This document shows positions 55,297 through 63,792 of a stretch of 64,000 bases of DNA, piece by piece; within the stretch, counting starts at the first letter, position 1; each line of letters starts with the position of its first letter. Location: positions 30,906-94,905 of the forward strand of contig NZ_LSLK01000143.1 of the NCBI RefSeq assembly GCF_002257705.1, written 5' to 3'. The notes under the pieces were generated by a model. The model did no database searches. It was not told where the DNA came from and saw only the letters and a list, made by a program, of their open reading frames with translations. The translations under genes and the position numbers were made by a program. The DNA is from Sporomusa silvacetica DSM 10669 (lineage in GTDB: Bacteria > Bacillota > Negativicutes > Sporomusales > Sporomusaceae).

Positions 55297-57756
55297 TCAT
55301 GCTTTCTTCGTAAAATTTAATTTACCACTGTCGTCAGTTTCAACTACTACCGTATCGCCGGCGGCGATGGATTGACGGATAATCAGCTCCGAAACCTCGT
55401 CCTCAATCAGTTTTTGAATAGCACGCCGTAGCGGCCGGGCGCCAAAAGCATGGTCACGTCCCTCTTTTAATAGCTCGTTTTTGGCTGCCTCGGTTAACTC
55501 CAAGCTTAAGTTAACAACTGACAAGCGACTGGCTACCTCTTTAAGCATAATTTCTACAATCTGTTTCAAATCTTCGTCTGTCAGACTACTGAAAACTATA
55601 ATCTCATCAATTCGATTTAAAAATTCTGGTCTAAATATCCGCTTAACCTCGTCAAGTACCCGTGTTTTGGCTGCCTCGCCTTCGTTAGCCTTAGCTCTTT
55701 CTTCAGAAAGGAAGCCCAAACCAGCGGCATCCTTCTTTAAATGCTGGGAACCAACATTTGATGTCATGATAATAACAGTATTTTTAAAATCAACTGTCCG
55801 TCCCTGGCTATCGGTCAAACGACCGTCTTCCAGTACTTGTAGCAGCATATTGAATACATCATAATGAGCCTTTTCAATCTCATCCAGAAGAATAACCGCA
55901 TAGGGCTTGCGCCGAATAGCGTCCGTTAACTGACCACCTTCTTCATAACCAACATAGCCAGGAGGTGCACCAACAAGGCGCGATACCGTATGCTTTTCCA
56001 TGTACTCAGACATATCCAGTCGAATCATAGCTGTTTCATCGCCAAATAGCGCTTCCGCTAAAGCGCGAGATAGTTCTGTTTTACCAACGCCTGTCGGCCC
56101 CAGGAACAGGAAAGAACCAATAGGCCGTTTAGGATCTTTGAGACCAGCCCGAGCGCGGCGTACCGCTTTGGCTACTGCCTGCACCGCCTGATGCTGGCCA
56201 ATTACCCGATTATGCAGAATTTCTTCTAACTTTAGTAATCGTTCTGATTCTTCTTCAGCTAATTTTTTAACCGGGATCCCAGTCCAGGTAGCAACTACAT
56301 GGGCAATATCATCAGCCGCTACAACGATGCGCTCATTACCACGCTGTTTAGCCTCTTTTTGCTTGGTTTCCAGTTCTTCCCGAATTTGCTGTTCCATATC
56401 TCGCAGGCTTGCTGCCCGTTCAAATTCCTGCGATGCAATAGCTGCTTCCTTTTCTGTCCGCACCTGCTCAAACCTTTTTTCCACCTCCTTGATATCAGGA
56501 GGAATAGAAAATGCCTGTAGCCGTACGCGTGAAGCTGCTTCATCCATGAGATCAATGGCTTTATCAGGCAAAAAGCGATCAGAAATATAACGATGCGATA
56601 GCATTACCGCTGCCTCAATAGCTTCATCGGTAATTTGCGCCCGGTGAAAGGCCTCATATTTATCTCTTATGCCTTTTAAAATGTCAATGGCATCTTCAAC
56701 ACTAGGCTCGCCCACAGTGATTGGTTGGAAACGTCGTTCCAAGGCGGTATCTTTCTCAATATATTTTTTATACTCATTAAGTGTGGTAGCACCAATGACC
56801 TGCAGTTCACCCCTCGCCAACGCTGGTTTTAAAATATTAGCAGCATCAATAGCCCCTTCCGCAGCCCCAGCACCGATGAGGGTATGCAATTCATCAATAA
56901 ACAGGACTACATTACCAGCTTCCCGAATTTCATCGATTACTTTTTTTAAACGTTCTTCGAATTCACCGCGATATTTGGTGCCAGCAACCATAGATGCCAT
57001 ATTAAGCGAGACCACCCGTTTGTTACGCAAAATTTCCGGCATCTGCCCCTCAACAATGCGTTTGGCTAGACCTTCGGCAATGGCTGTTTTACCAACCCCA
57101 GGTTCGCCTATAAGCACCGGATTATTCTTAGTGCGCCGTAAAAGAATTTGAATTACCCTTTCAATCTCGGCAGCCCGGCCAATCACCGGATCAATTTTCC
57201 CTGCCTGAGACATCTTATTGAGATCGCGACCAAATTCATCTAAAAGCGGTGTTCCAGTACTACCAGATGACGGTTGACCGCCATTGGCTGTGGATTTTGG
57301 CTGTGGTGCCTGGCCTGACATCGAATACCCGCCCAACATTTCAATGACCCGCTGCCGCATAAGGTTAATATCTACGCCTAGTCCTGCTAGCACTTGCGCC
57401 GCAATACCTTCGCCCTCGCGGATGAGTCCAAGAAGAATATGTTCTGTCCCCACATAATTATGCCCTAGCCGCAGCGCCTCTTCCATTGCTAATTCAATGA
57501 CCTTTTTAGCTCGCGGCGTATAGCCGATATCACTGGTCTGCTGCTGACCTGTGCCAAGAATGTTTTCCACCTGGACCCGTACGGCAGCTATCTCCAAACC
57601 CAGCGAATTCAATGCCTTGGCAGCCACTCCTTCACCTTCCCGCAGCAGCCCCAGCAATAAATGCTCAGTGCCGATGTAGCCATGACCATATTTGGCAGCT
57701 TCCTGCTGTGCCAATATTAATACCTTACGAGCTCTGTCTGTAAATCTATTAAACAT
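55297..57756 (-). CDS. clpC: ATP-dependent protease ATPase ClpC
   Basis: The Hsp100 unfoldase that delivers arginine-phosphorylated proteins to ClpP. The 819-residue protein has the doubled N domain (TDRARKVLILAQQEAAKYG and its repeat), two AAA+ modules with Walker A GEPGVGKT and GPTGVGKT, a UVR/coiled-coil middle domain, and a C-terminal D2-small domain. Last gene of the CtsR operon. Confidence 0.97.
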   Translation of the reverse strand: MFNRFTDRARKVLILAQQEAAKYGHGYIGTEHLLLGLLREGEGVAAKALNSLGLEIAAVRVQVENILGTGQQQTSDIGYTPRAKKVIELAMEEALRLGHNYVGTEHILLGLIREGEGIAAQVLAGLGVDINLMRQRVIEMLGGYSMSGQAPQPKSTANGGQPSSGSTGTPLLDEFGRDLNKMSQAGKIDPVIGRAAEIERVIQILLRRTKNNPVLIGEPGVGKTAIAEGLAKRIVEGQMPEILRNKRVVSLNMASMVAGTKYRGEFEERLKKVIDEIREAGNVVLFIDELHTLIGAGAAEGAIDAANILKPALARGELQVIGATTLNEYKKYIEKDTALERRFQPITVGEPSVEDAIDILKGIRDKYEAFHRAQITDEAIEAAVMLSHRYISDRFLPDKAIDLMDEAASRVRLQAFSIPPDIKEVEKRFEQVRTEKEAAIASQEFERAASLRDMEQQIREELETKQKEAKQRGNERIVVAADDIAHVVATWTGIPVKKLAEEESERLLKLEEILHNRVIGQHQAVQAVAKAVRRARAGLKDPKRPIGSFLFLGPTGVGKTELSRALAEALFGDETAMIRLDMSEYMEKHTVSRLVGAPPGYVGYEEGGQLTDAIRRKPYAVILLDEIEKAHYDVFNMLLQVLEDGRLTDSQGRTVDFKNTVIIMTSNVGSQHLKKDAAGLGFLSEERAKANEGEAAKTRVLDEVKRIFRPEFLNRIDEIIVFSSLTDEDLKQIVEIMLKEVASRLSVVNLSLELTEAAKNELLKEGRDHAFGARPLRRAIQKLIEDEVSELIIRQSIAAGDTVVVETDDSGKLNFTKKA

Positions 57757-57795
57757 AAGTACTTACCTCCCTTACGCCTTCATCTTGTGTTTGTA

Positions 57796-58866
57796 TTAGT
57801 TTCCTTGTAAACTTAACCGAACTAATTTAGCCCGCAATTTGTTGCTCTCTGCTTGATTTAACGCTACCTCTCCAGACAGATTTTGCAGAAAATTAGGCCG
57901 CGTTGTTACCAGTAACTGATTAAATAACGCGGGAAGCGCTTCATCAATAACACCCAGATCAATCCCCAGTCGCACCTCGCTTAATAGCGCCAAGGATTCT
58001 GATGCTGACAGACTTTGTGCGTAGCGTAGCACGCCATAGGCTCGCCACACCCTATCAGCAAGCACATCCGGTGTTTCATTAATTAATAGGCTCCTCGCCA
58101 TACGTTCCTTATCGACAATCTGCTTTACGACACTATTAAGATTATTGATAATATCCGGTTCACTACGGCCTAAAGTAACCTGATTCGATATCTGAAAAAT
58201 GTTACCTGTTGCCTCTGTGCCTTCACCATATAAACCACGCACAGTCAGCCCTAACCGAGTGGCAATAGCCACCATTGTCCCCATTTGCTTGGTTAACGCC
58301 AACGCTGGCAAATGAACCATAACGGATGCCCGTAACCCAGTACCAATATTGGTCGGGCAGGCAGTCAAATAGCCAATATGCTCCATAAAGGCCAGAGTAT
58401 GTGTGGCCTCAATAATATCATCCACCGTAGTCGCTTTAGCAAAGGCTTCTGTCAGGTTAAGACCCGCCTCCAGACATTGCAGCCGAAGGTGATCTTCTTC
58501 ATTAACCATAATACTAACACTGGCATCATCGCGGACAACAAGCGCCCGATTCTTAGGATCGGCAACATGATTAGGACTAACAATATGTTTTTCCACAAGC
58601 ACATATCTAGCCAGCGGTGATAGCTTTTCAAGCTCAACAAAAACATATTCGTGCCCGTCATCTGCCATAAGCTCGGCTGGAACAGCTTTGAGCTCAGCCA
58701 TAATTTCACCAAGCTTAGCAGCTGAGGCCCGCCCGGGAAAAGGCTGGCTTTTTAGGTTGCGAGCTAGACGAATCCGGCTAGAAAGCACAATCTCACCTTC
58801 AGGTCCTGAACCACTGAGCCAGGGCGTAAGTGGCTCGCTTAACAGGTTTTCTAAGATATAATCCAT
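57796..58866 (-). CDS. mcsB: Protein arginine kinase McsB
   Basis: Phosphorylates arginine residues to mark proteins for ClpCP. The 356-residue protein has the guanidino-kinase core: SSRIRLARNL (30-39), CPTNIGTGLRASVMVHLPAL, and LGIDLGVIDEALPALFNQLL. It follows mcsA by 14 bases. McsA activates it. Confidence 0.96.
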   Translation of the reverse strand: MDYILENLLSEPLTPWLSGSGPEGEIVLSSRIRLARNLKSQPFPGRASAAKLGEIMAELKAVPAELMADDGHEYVFVELEKLSPLARYVLVEKHIVSPNHVADPKNRALVVRDDASVSIMVNEEDHLRLQCLEAGLNLTEAFAKATTVDDIIEATHTLAFMEHIGYLTACPTNIGTGLRASVMVHLPALALTKQMGTMVAIATRLGLTVRGLYGEGTEATGNIFQISNQVTLGRSEPDIINNLNSVVKQIVDKERMARSLLINETPDVLADRVWRAYGVLRYAQSLSASESLALLSEVRLGIDLGVIDEALPALFNQLLVTTRPNFLQNLSGEVALNQAESNKLRAKLVRLSLQGN

Positions 58867-58880
58867 CTTGCATCCCTCCC

Positions 58881-59417
58881 TTACTCTTGGCTGGCGTCAG
58901 AACCAGCAACAAGCTGTCTCTCCATTACTTTTATTTCATCTCTAAGCTGAGCTGCTAGCTCATACTCTTCGCGCGTAACATGTTGCTCCAACTTATGACG
59001 TAGGCGCTTAATCTGCTGCTCCACACCTAAGCGCCTGCCGCCTCGTTTAGGTACTTTGCCAGTATGCTCTGCCGTCCCATGAATACGCTTAATCAGCGGC
59101 TCCAATTGTCCCGCAAAAGCCTGGTAACAACCACTACAGCCAAATTTGCCGCTTTGGCAAAACTCACTATAGCTAAGACCACAGTCTGAGCAGACAGGTT
59201 CAAGTGTAGGACAGGCATTCTCTGTCAACGTATAATCAAACATTTCTTTCAGGAAATCGTGGATAGAAAACTTACTGCCAAAAATTATTCCCTTGCTCAT
59301 GATCTCGCCTGCTTTTTGCGCACACTGCTCACACAAATGTTTCTCAATCTTTTGCTGGTTTATAACTTTAGTAATGTGCACACAGGCGGGCTCTTTTTGA
59401 CATTCATCACATAACAT
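58881..59417 (-). CDS. mcsA: McsA, activator of the McsB arginine kinase
   Basis: A 178-residue zinc protein with paired CxxC motifs (CDECQKEPAC, LCEQC, CSDCG, CSGC) and a C-terminal UVR domain (EEYELAAQLRDEIKVMER). The start is the ATG at 59417, eight bases after GGAGG; an ATG at 59438 has no spacing from its ribosome site. It lies between ctsR and mcsB in the standard operon. Confidence 0.95.
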   Translation of the reverse strand: MLCDECQKEPACVHITKVINQQKIEKHLCEQCAQKAGEIMSKGIIFGSKFSIHDFLKEMFDYTLTENACPTLEPVCSDCGLSYSEFCQSGKFGCSGCYQAFAGQLEPLIKRIHGTAEHTGKVPKRGGRRLGVEQQIKRLRHKLEQHVTREEYELAAQLRDEIKVMERQLVAGSDASQE

Positions 59418-59434
59418 AATCTTTGCCTCCGTAC

Positions 59435-59887
59435 TCATCCTTCATTTTGGCTAGCTAAGGTCATCAATAATGATTTTAATAACGGTACCCGTTCCCTTGG
59501 GGGAATCTGGTCATACAGCATCGCAAAACACTTGCATACAAGTGCGGCCTCGCGATTAGTCATAAGATTATGGCTTCGCAAACGGGCGACGATGACTTTT
59601 ACTTCTTCTAAACTTATCGATTCATTAATTTGATTGGCGGCATCTTGATATACAATAGTTTGCACTGGGATACGGGCAATCCGGACAAAACCACCGGAAC
59701 CGCGTCGGGATTCAACAATAAAGCCGCGCTCAATAGTAAAACGAGTACTGAGCACATATGTGATTTGCGAAGGAGCACAGGCAAGCTCTTCTGCCATCTC
59801 GTTACGCCGCAAGATAATGATTTCATCTTGCTCGCTTGCCATCTGATGTAAAATCCATTGTTCAATCACATCGGCCAAATTCTTCAA
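59435..59887 (-). CDS. ctsR: CtsR, class III heat-shock repressor
   Basis: Represses the clp genes by binding a heptad direct repeat. The 150-residue protein has the N-terminal winged helix (PSQITYVLSTRFTIERGFIVESRRGSGGF) with the thermosensing glycine-rich loop. The start is a TTG (59885-59887). A CtsR box lies 23 bases upstream, so it is autoregulated. Confidence 0.96.
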   Translation of the reverse strand: MKNLADVIEQWILHQMASEQDEIIILRRNEMAEELACAPSQITYVLSTRFTIERGFIVESRRGSGGFVRIARIPVQTIVYQDAANQINESISLEEVKVIVARLRSHNLMTNREAALVCKCFAMLYDQIPPRERVPLLKSLLMTLASQNEG

Positions 59888-59909
59888 ATTCCCACCTCCC
59901 TACTTCTAC

Positions 59910-59935
59910 TTTGACTTTAATTGACTTTTTGACTT
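59910..59935 (-). promoter_or_regulatory. CtsR operator (tandem repeats)
   Basis: On the minus strand AGTCAAT-TAA-AGTCAAA (59910-59926) matches the CtsR consensus of two heptads three bases apart. A third half-site (AAAGTCAA) lies at 59928-59935. The box is just downstream of the -10, where bound CtsR would block transcription. Confidence 0.88.
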
Positions 59936-59936
59936 T

Positions 59937-59961
59937 ATTTTATTTTATTTTATTTTATTTT
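59937..59961. repeat. (ATTTT)5 tandem repeat in the ctsR promoter
   Basis: Five exact copies of ATTTT. On the minus strand they supply most of the promoter spacer and the -10 (TAAAAT) of ctsR. Confidence 0.95.
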
Positions 59962-59970
59962 TTTATGCAA
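59942..59970 (-). promoter_or_regulatory. Promoter of the ctsR operon
   Basis: Minus strand TTGCAT (59965-59970), 17 bases, TAAAAT (59942-59947). The CtsR box lies immediately downstream. Confidence 0.7.
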
Positions 59971-60125
59971 TACTACTGTATTGGGAAATTCAATCCTATG
60001 AGTTACTACATAACGATTATTGACGAATATCTCCTGTTTTATAACTATTTCTCAGTCAGACATTATCTGTCTTTCAACTACCTGCAAAACCACAAGATTT
60101 TAGCTGTAATCTCTATTATTGATCC

Positions 60126-60656
60126 TTATTTTTTTATTTGTTTTCGTCTTTTCCACCATTCCCAAAACATATAAATTGCTACAGCTGCCATCAGACCGGC
60201 ATTCATAAGCCTATATTCCCGAAACCAGTGATTATGTTCCCAATAAGATACAGGACTTTCCACGGTATTCGCTCCTAAAGGAAAAAGATAAAAGTTAGAA
60301 TATGCGCCATGCGTAAAAGCGTCTACTAGTAAATGTGTACCCCAGCCAATAATGAACGCCTGAATTTTTTTTATTCCAGGTAAAAAACTTACGACTAACG
60401 CCGTAAACCAAATTGGTACAGAATGGCCGATTAAATCAATTTTTGTCACCCACGGAAAGAGGGGCACAAGGCTCATCAGCACGTCTGGACCTAAACTCCC
60501 AAGCTCAGGCCAAGTCACATAGCCTTTACGCAACAACAAGCCTAAAAGCACCACATAAATATAGTCTGGCAGCATAGCACCAAAGACAAACTGCCACACC
60601 TTAGGATGATGTCTTGTAAAAAAATAAATCCAAAACCCATGATGGAGGGTATGCAT
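60126..60656 (-). CDS. Membrane-bound metal-dependent hydrolase-like protein (YdjM type)
   Basis: A 176-residue protein with about four membrane helices. It keeps the conserved polar residues of the YdjM/DUF457-like family: His5-His6, the Pro30-Asp31 motif (GAMLPDYIYV), His78 (LIGHSVPIW), and His108-Asp112-His116 (GWGTHLLVDAFTHG). Family members are predicted metal hydrolases; no substrate is known. It stands alone between fprA and ctsR. Confidence 0.8.
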   Translation of the reverse strand: MHTLHHGFWIYFFTRHHPKVWQFVFGAMLPDYIYVVLLGLLLRKGYVTWPELGSLGPDVLMSLVPLFPWVTKIDLIGHSVPIWFTALVVSFLPGIKKIQAFIIGWGTHLLVDAFTHGAYSNFYLFPLGANTVESPVSYWEHNHWFREYRLMNAGLMAAVAIYMFWEWWKRRKQIKK

Positions 60657-60715
60657 TCTGCCTCCTAAATTTTAATCTCTTTAAACTAGTGTGCTCCACA
60701 ACAGGCACAGTATGT

Positions 60716-60744
60716 AGAAAGGCAGTGCTCTAAGCAGCACTGCC
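60716..60744 (-). terminator. Terminator after the flavodiiron gene
   Basis: GGCAGTGCT (60721-60729) pairs with AGCACTGCC (60736-60744); the following U-run on the minus strand is short (UUUC), so its strength is uncertain. Confidence 0.7.
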
Positions 60745-60751
60745 TAATCAT

Positions 60752-61936
60752 TTAGATCTTATTAAATAATTTATGTGCAAACTCGCGGCCAAATTCAAAG
60801 CACTTATCCAATTCAGCCGCATCAGGTACCCATTTAAGTGATATGCCAGGCTGCTCCAAAGCTATCCCGCTGCTACTTAGCATCTCTTCGATCGCCTTTT
60901 GTGCGCCGCCACCCCAACCGTAGGCACCAAACGCAGCCCCGATTTTCCCTGTTGGCCGCAAGCCCTTGAGATATGTCATTAGGGCTCCCGTCGTAGGCAT
61001 CATGCCATTATTTAACGTAGGTGAACCAATCAGCACGCCACCTGCCTCTAGCATATCCCGAACAACTTCACTCCGGTCAGCTACTGATAGCTTGTAAAGC
61101 TTGCCAGTAACACCAGTACTTGCGACACCATCTAGTATTTGGCGGGCCATGCGTTCAGTACTGCCCCACATACTATCATAAGCAATAACCACTTTACCCA
61201 CCGTATTACCATGACCCCAGTCTTGATATTTAGCTACAATATCAGGGATATGCTTACGCCACACAACTCCATGGCTGGGAGCAATAATCTTAATTGGCAA
61301 CTCGTTAAGCTTATTTATAGCCTTTACTACCATCTTGCCAAAGGGCTGAAGAATGTTCGCGTAATATTTCTCTGCCTCATAAATCAATTCAGGCAGTTCA
61401 TTCTCATCATCAAAACGTTTTGTTGTAGATATATGCTGTCCAAAGGCATCATTAGAAAACAGAATTTGTTCGCCTGTTAGATAACTAATCATCGAATCAG
61501 GCCAATGCAACATGGGTACAGGTACAAACTGCAGCTTGTTGCAGCCAAGGTCGAGCACATCGCCCTCTTTAACCACCTGGAAATCATAATTTTGCTGGTA
61601 ATGCTTAATAATACCAGTACGCCCCTGTTCAGTTAATAGTACCTTAGCATGTGGCGCCCTAGTCATTACTGCCGGTAAACCACTGGAATGATCTGGTTCA
61701 ATGTGATTGGTAATAACATAATCAATTTTACCAGGGTCAATAATTTGGCTGATACGCTCTAGCAGCTCCCGGGCAAAGGGGGCTTTAACTGTATCAATTA
61801 GACATACCTTTTCGTCGATAATAAGGTATGAATTATATGTTACCCCCCGTGGCGTAGTATACCCGTGAAAATCGCGAAGATTCCAATCGACTGCACCAAC
61901 ATAATACACGCTCTCAGATAGTTTAACGGTATTCAT
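60752..61936 (-). CDS. fprA: Flavodiiron protein (A-type flavoprotein)
   Basis: Reduces oxygen or nitric oxide in anaerobes. The 394-residue protein has an N-terminal metallo-beta-lactamase-like diiron domain, with ligands in NHIEPDHSSG (His78, Glu80, Asp82, His83), MLHWPDSM, SNDAFGQH and APSHGVV, and a C-terminal flavodoxin domain (IAYDSMWGSTERMARQIL; GSPTLNNGMMPTTGA). Divergent from speD. An inverted repeat next to its -10 (62016-62033) could be an operator. Confidence 0.95.
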   Translation of the reverse strand: MNTVKLSESVYYVGAVDWNLRDFHGYTTPRGVTYNSYLIIDEKVCLIDTVKAPFARELLERISQIIDPGKIDYVITNHIEPDHSSGLPAVMTRAPHAKVLLTEQGRTGIIKHYQQNYDFQVVKEGDVLDLGCNKLQFVPVPMLHWPDSMISYLTGEQILFSNDAFGQHISTTKRFDDENELPELIYEAEKYYANILQPFGKMVVKAINKLNELPIKIIAPSHGVVWRKHIPDIVAKYQDWGHGNTVGKVVIAYDSMWGSTERMARQILDGVASTGVTGKLYKLSVADRSEVVRDMLEAGGVLIGSPTLNNGMMPTTGALMTYLKGLRPTGKIGAAFGAYGWGGGAQKAIEEMLSSSGIALEQPGISLKWVPDAAELDKCFEFGREFAHKLFNKI

Positions 61937-62015
61937 TTACTATCCACTCCTTGTACGAAATTGCTTTTCTTAGTTTCTTCGCAATTCATGCAAATAATTC
62001 CCGCTAACAATTATC

Positions 62016-62033
62016 TAATAGCAATCACTATTA
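62016..62033. promoter_or_regulatory. Inverted repeat beside the fprA -10
   Basis: TAATAG-6-CTATTA (62016-62033). On the minus strand a TATAAT (62030-62035) overlaps its upstream end. No good -35 is seen, so the promoter may need an activator. The 311-base fprA-speD gap holds only this and the speD promoter. Confidence 0.45.
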
Positions 62034-62079
62034 TATCTGAAAAATTATTATGTTTTATTACAAAATGATTAAATAACTA

Positions 62080-62108
62080 TTTACATTCTTGCCAATTATA
62101 AATATAAT
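62080..62108 (+). promoter_or_regulatory. Promoter of speD
   Basis: TTTACA (62080-62085), 17 bases, TATAAT (62103-62108), followed by a second TATAAT-like box. It leaves a leader of about 130 bases before speD. Confidence 0.75.
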
Positions 62109-62247
62109 GTATAATTGTATAAATCATAACTTATATTAGAAAACGTTTGCAAAATTTCTTTAAATCGCCGTTTATCTGATATAACGTGAAAATTTGCTCA
62201 TTTACCGCTGTATATACTCACGATTTTTCATAAAGGGGCGAGCCATC

Positions 62248-62688
62248 ATGACATCCATTGGAAGACATCTAACCATTGATATGTACGGCTGTAACTATGA
62301 CCACCTTAATAACCTCGAATTTATTAAGACTGCTATGCTGGCGGCAATCAAAGAAACGAACCTGACATTACTAGATTTAGTTGGTCATCAAACTGAGCCT
62401 CAAGGTCTGACAGTCATTGCCTTGCTAGGGCAAAGCCATATGAGTATTCATACCTTTCCAGAGCAAAGCTACGCTGCTATTGACATTTTCTCCTATGGAG
62501 ATTATACCCATCCAGATAAAGCGCTTACTGTTTTTAAAAAAATTTTGAGACCTGAAAAAACTAGGATGACCAACATTATGCGTGGCTTACAAAAGGATAT
62601 GAAGCCCCGCATACGGGTGAGCATTGCACCTCTACGCCGCATGCGCAATACAAGTGCCCGGGTTTGGCGCTTTCTTCGTAACAAATAA
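62248..62688 (+). CDS. speD: S-adenosylmethionine decarboxylase proenzyme
   Basis: Supplies aminopropyl groups for spermidine. The 146-residue proenzyme should self-cleave at the serine in HMSIHTFPE (the pyruvoyl serine) into two chains. The sequence GDYTHPDKA follows. The start is the ATG at 62248 (AAAGGGG nine bases upstream). No spermidine synthase is in the window. A basic C-terminal tail (RIRVSIAPLRRMRNT) exceeds the usual core by about 20 residues. Confidence 0.94.
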   Translation: MTSIGRHLTIDMYGCNYDHLNNLEFIKTAMLAAIKETNLTLLDLVGHQTEPQGLTVIALLGQSHMSIHTFPEQSYAAIDIFSYGDYTHPDKALTVFKKILRPEKTRMTNIMRGLQKDMKPRIRVSIAPLRRMRNTSARVWRFLRNK

Positions 62689-62724
62689 AAATGTGCAGCC
62701 AGTTTGCTGGTTGCACATTTTTTT
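62688..62724 (+). terminator. Intrinsic terminator after speD
   Basis: AAATGTGCAGCCAG with CTGGTTGCACATTT (about 62689-62720), one mismatch, then seven T to 62724. Confidence 0.93.
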
Positions 62725-62727
62725 GCT

Positions 62728-62800
62728 CAGATGGAAAGGTTAACTTTCCCTGGATTGAACGACTAAGGCTTCTGCTGGCGTCCTAAAGGACTTGGCACAA
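62728..62800 (+). other. 73-nt structured element, copy 2
   Basis: The plus strand reads CAGATGGAAAGG ... CTTGGCACAA and matches copy 1 (48961-49033, minus) at 69 of 73 positions. It begins three bases after the T-run of the speD terminator. A possible rubrerythrin promoter (TTGACA near 62846) lies about 45 bases downstream of its end. I know of no family that fits. Confidence 0.7.
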
Positions 62801-62921
62801 ATCATATTTTCTTTACTCAAATGCAGATATTTAGACATACTAGTATTGACAAAACGAGGAAAAAAGATAATAATAATCCATAGATAATATGTTTTATTGA
62901 ACTTTAAGGAGGCATTTCATA

Positions 62922-63416
62922 ATGAGTACAACTGATAAAAATCTTGCTACCGCTTTTGCGGGTGAATCCCAAGCTAATCGTAAATATCTTGCTTTTGCCA
63001 AACAAGCTGACAGTGAAGGTCATGCCCAGGCAGCCAAACTATTCCGGGCTGCTGCTGAAGCAGAAACCATTCATGCTCATACTCACTTAAAAACTCTGGG
63101 CGCAATTAAATCAACTTCTGAAAACCTTCAATCCGCTGTCGAGGGTGAAACCTATGAGTTTGAATCGATGTACCCTGACTTCATTAAAGTAGCTAAAGAG
63201 GAAAATAATACGGCAGCTGTTCGAACCTTTACTCTTGCCAACGAAGCAGAAAAAGTTCATGCTGAGCTGTATAAAAAGGCTCTCGCCAATATTGGTAATA
63301 CTGAAACCTATGACTATTATATTTGTGCAGTATGCGGTCATATTGCCGAAAAAGAAGCTCCAGAGAAATGTCCTATCTGTGGTGCTAAATCCCAAGCTTA
63401 TAAAACCGTAGGTTAA
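62922..63416 (+). CDS. rbr: Rubrerythrin
   Basis: Reduces hydrogen peroxide in anaerobes. The 164-residue protein has a ferritin-like diiron domain with ExxH pairs (AEAETIHAHTHLK and ANEAEKVHAELYK) and a C-terminal rubredoxin-like FeS4 centre (CAVCGHIAEKEAPEKCPICG). GGAGG precedes the ATG. Probable promoter TTGACA (62846-62851) with TAATAA 16 bases later. Confidence 0.96.
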   Translation: MSTTDKNLATAFAGESQANRKYLAFAKQADSEGHAQAAKLFRAAAEAETIHAHTHLKTLGAIKSTSENLQSAVEGETYEFESMYPDFIKVAKEENNTAAVRTFTLANEAEKVHAELYKKALANIGNTETYDYYICAVCGHIAEKEAPEKCPICGAKSQAYKTVG

Positions 63417-63437
63417 GAAATACATATATCTATACCA

Positions 63438-63465
63438 AGTCCAACCTTAATAGGTTGGGCTTTTT
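63438..63465 (+). terminator. Intrinsic terminator after rubrerythrin
   Basis: GTCCAACCT (63439-63447) with AGGTTGGGC (63452-63460), one G-T pair, then T5. Confidence 0.9.
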
Positions 63466-63484
63466 ATTTGCCCTTTGCTAACAC

Positions 63485-63515
63485 AAAAACACCTACAACA
63501 TATAGTAGGTGTTTT
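63485..63515 (-). terminator. Terminator of the rRNA operon
   Basis: On the minus strand AAAACACCTAC pairs with GTAGGTGTTTTT around TATATGTT, starting seven bases after the 5S 3' end. It ends the rrn operon, which converges with rubrerythrin. Confidence 0.88.
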
Positions 63516-63521
63516 AACCAA

Positions 63522-63635
63522 CCAGCAACTTCCTAATCTCCCAGGCCGTTTCCAACCAAGTACCTTCGGCGTTTATGGGCTTAACTACTGTGTTCGGTAT
63601 GGGAACAGGTGGGGCCCCACAGCTATCGTCACTGG
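63522..63635 (-). rRNA. 5S ribosomal RNA
   Basis: A 114-base gene on the minus strand. Helix I is CCAGTGAC / GTTGCTGG. The interior has CCCATACCGAACACAG and TTAAGCCC, and GGTACTTGG as in other 5S RNAs. Confidence 0.95.
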
Positions 63636-63792
63636 ATTATTCGACATTCGATTGTCGATTTACGACTTTCGTTATGTCTTTTTATGAAGGTTTGTTCCTT
63701 CAAAACTTCACAGAAGAAAGACTGCGCACAATTAGATACTGTTAGTTCACTTTCTATCGACAGTCGAAAATCGAATGTCGATAGTCGATTAA

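Noticed and set aside
59836..60174. 112-residue plus-strand frame between ctsR and the YdjM-like gene
   Set aside because: It runs through the ctsR promoter and its repeat; low-complexity Phe/Tyr content.
63475..63687. Plus-strand frame over the rRNA terminator and 5S
   Set aside because: Antisense to 5S rRNA.
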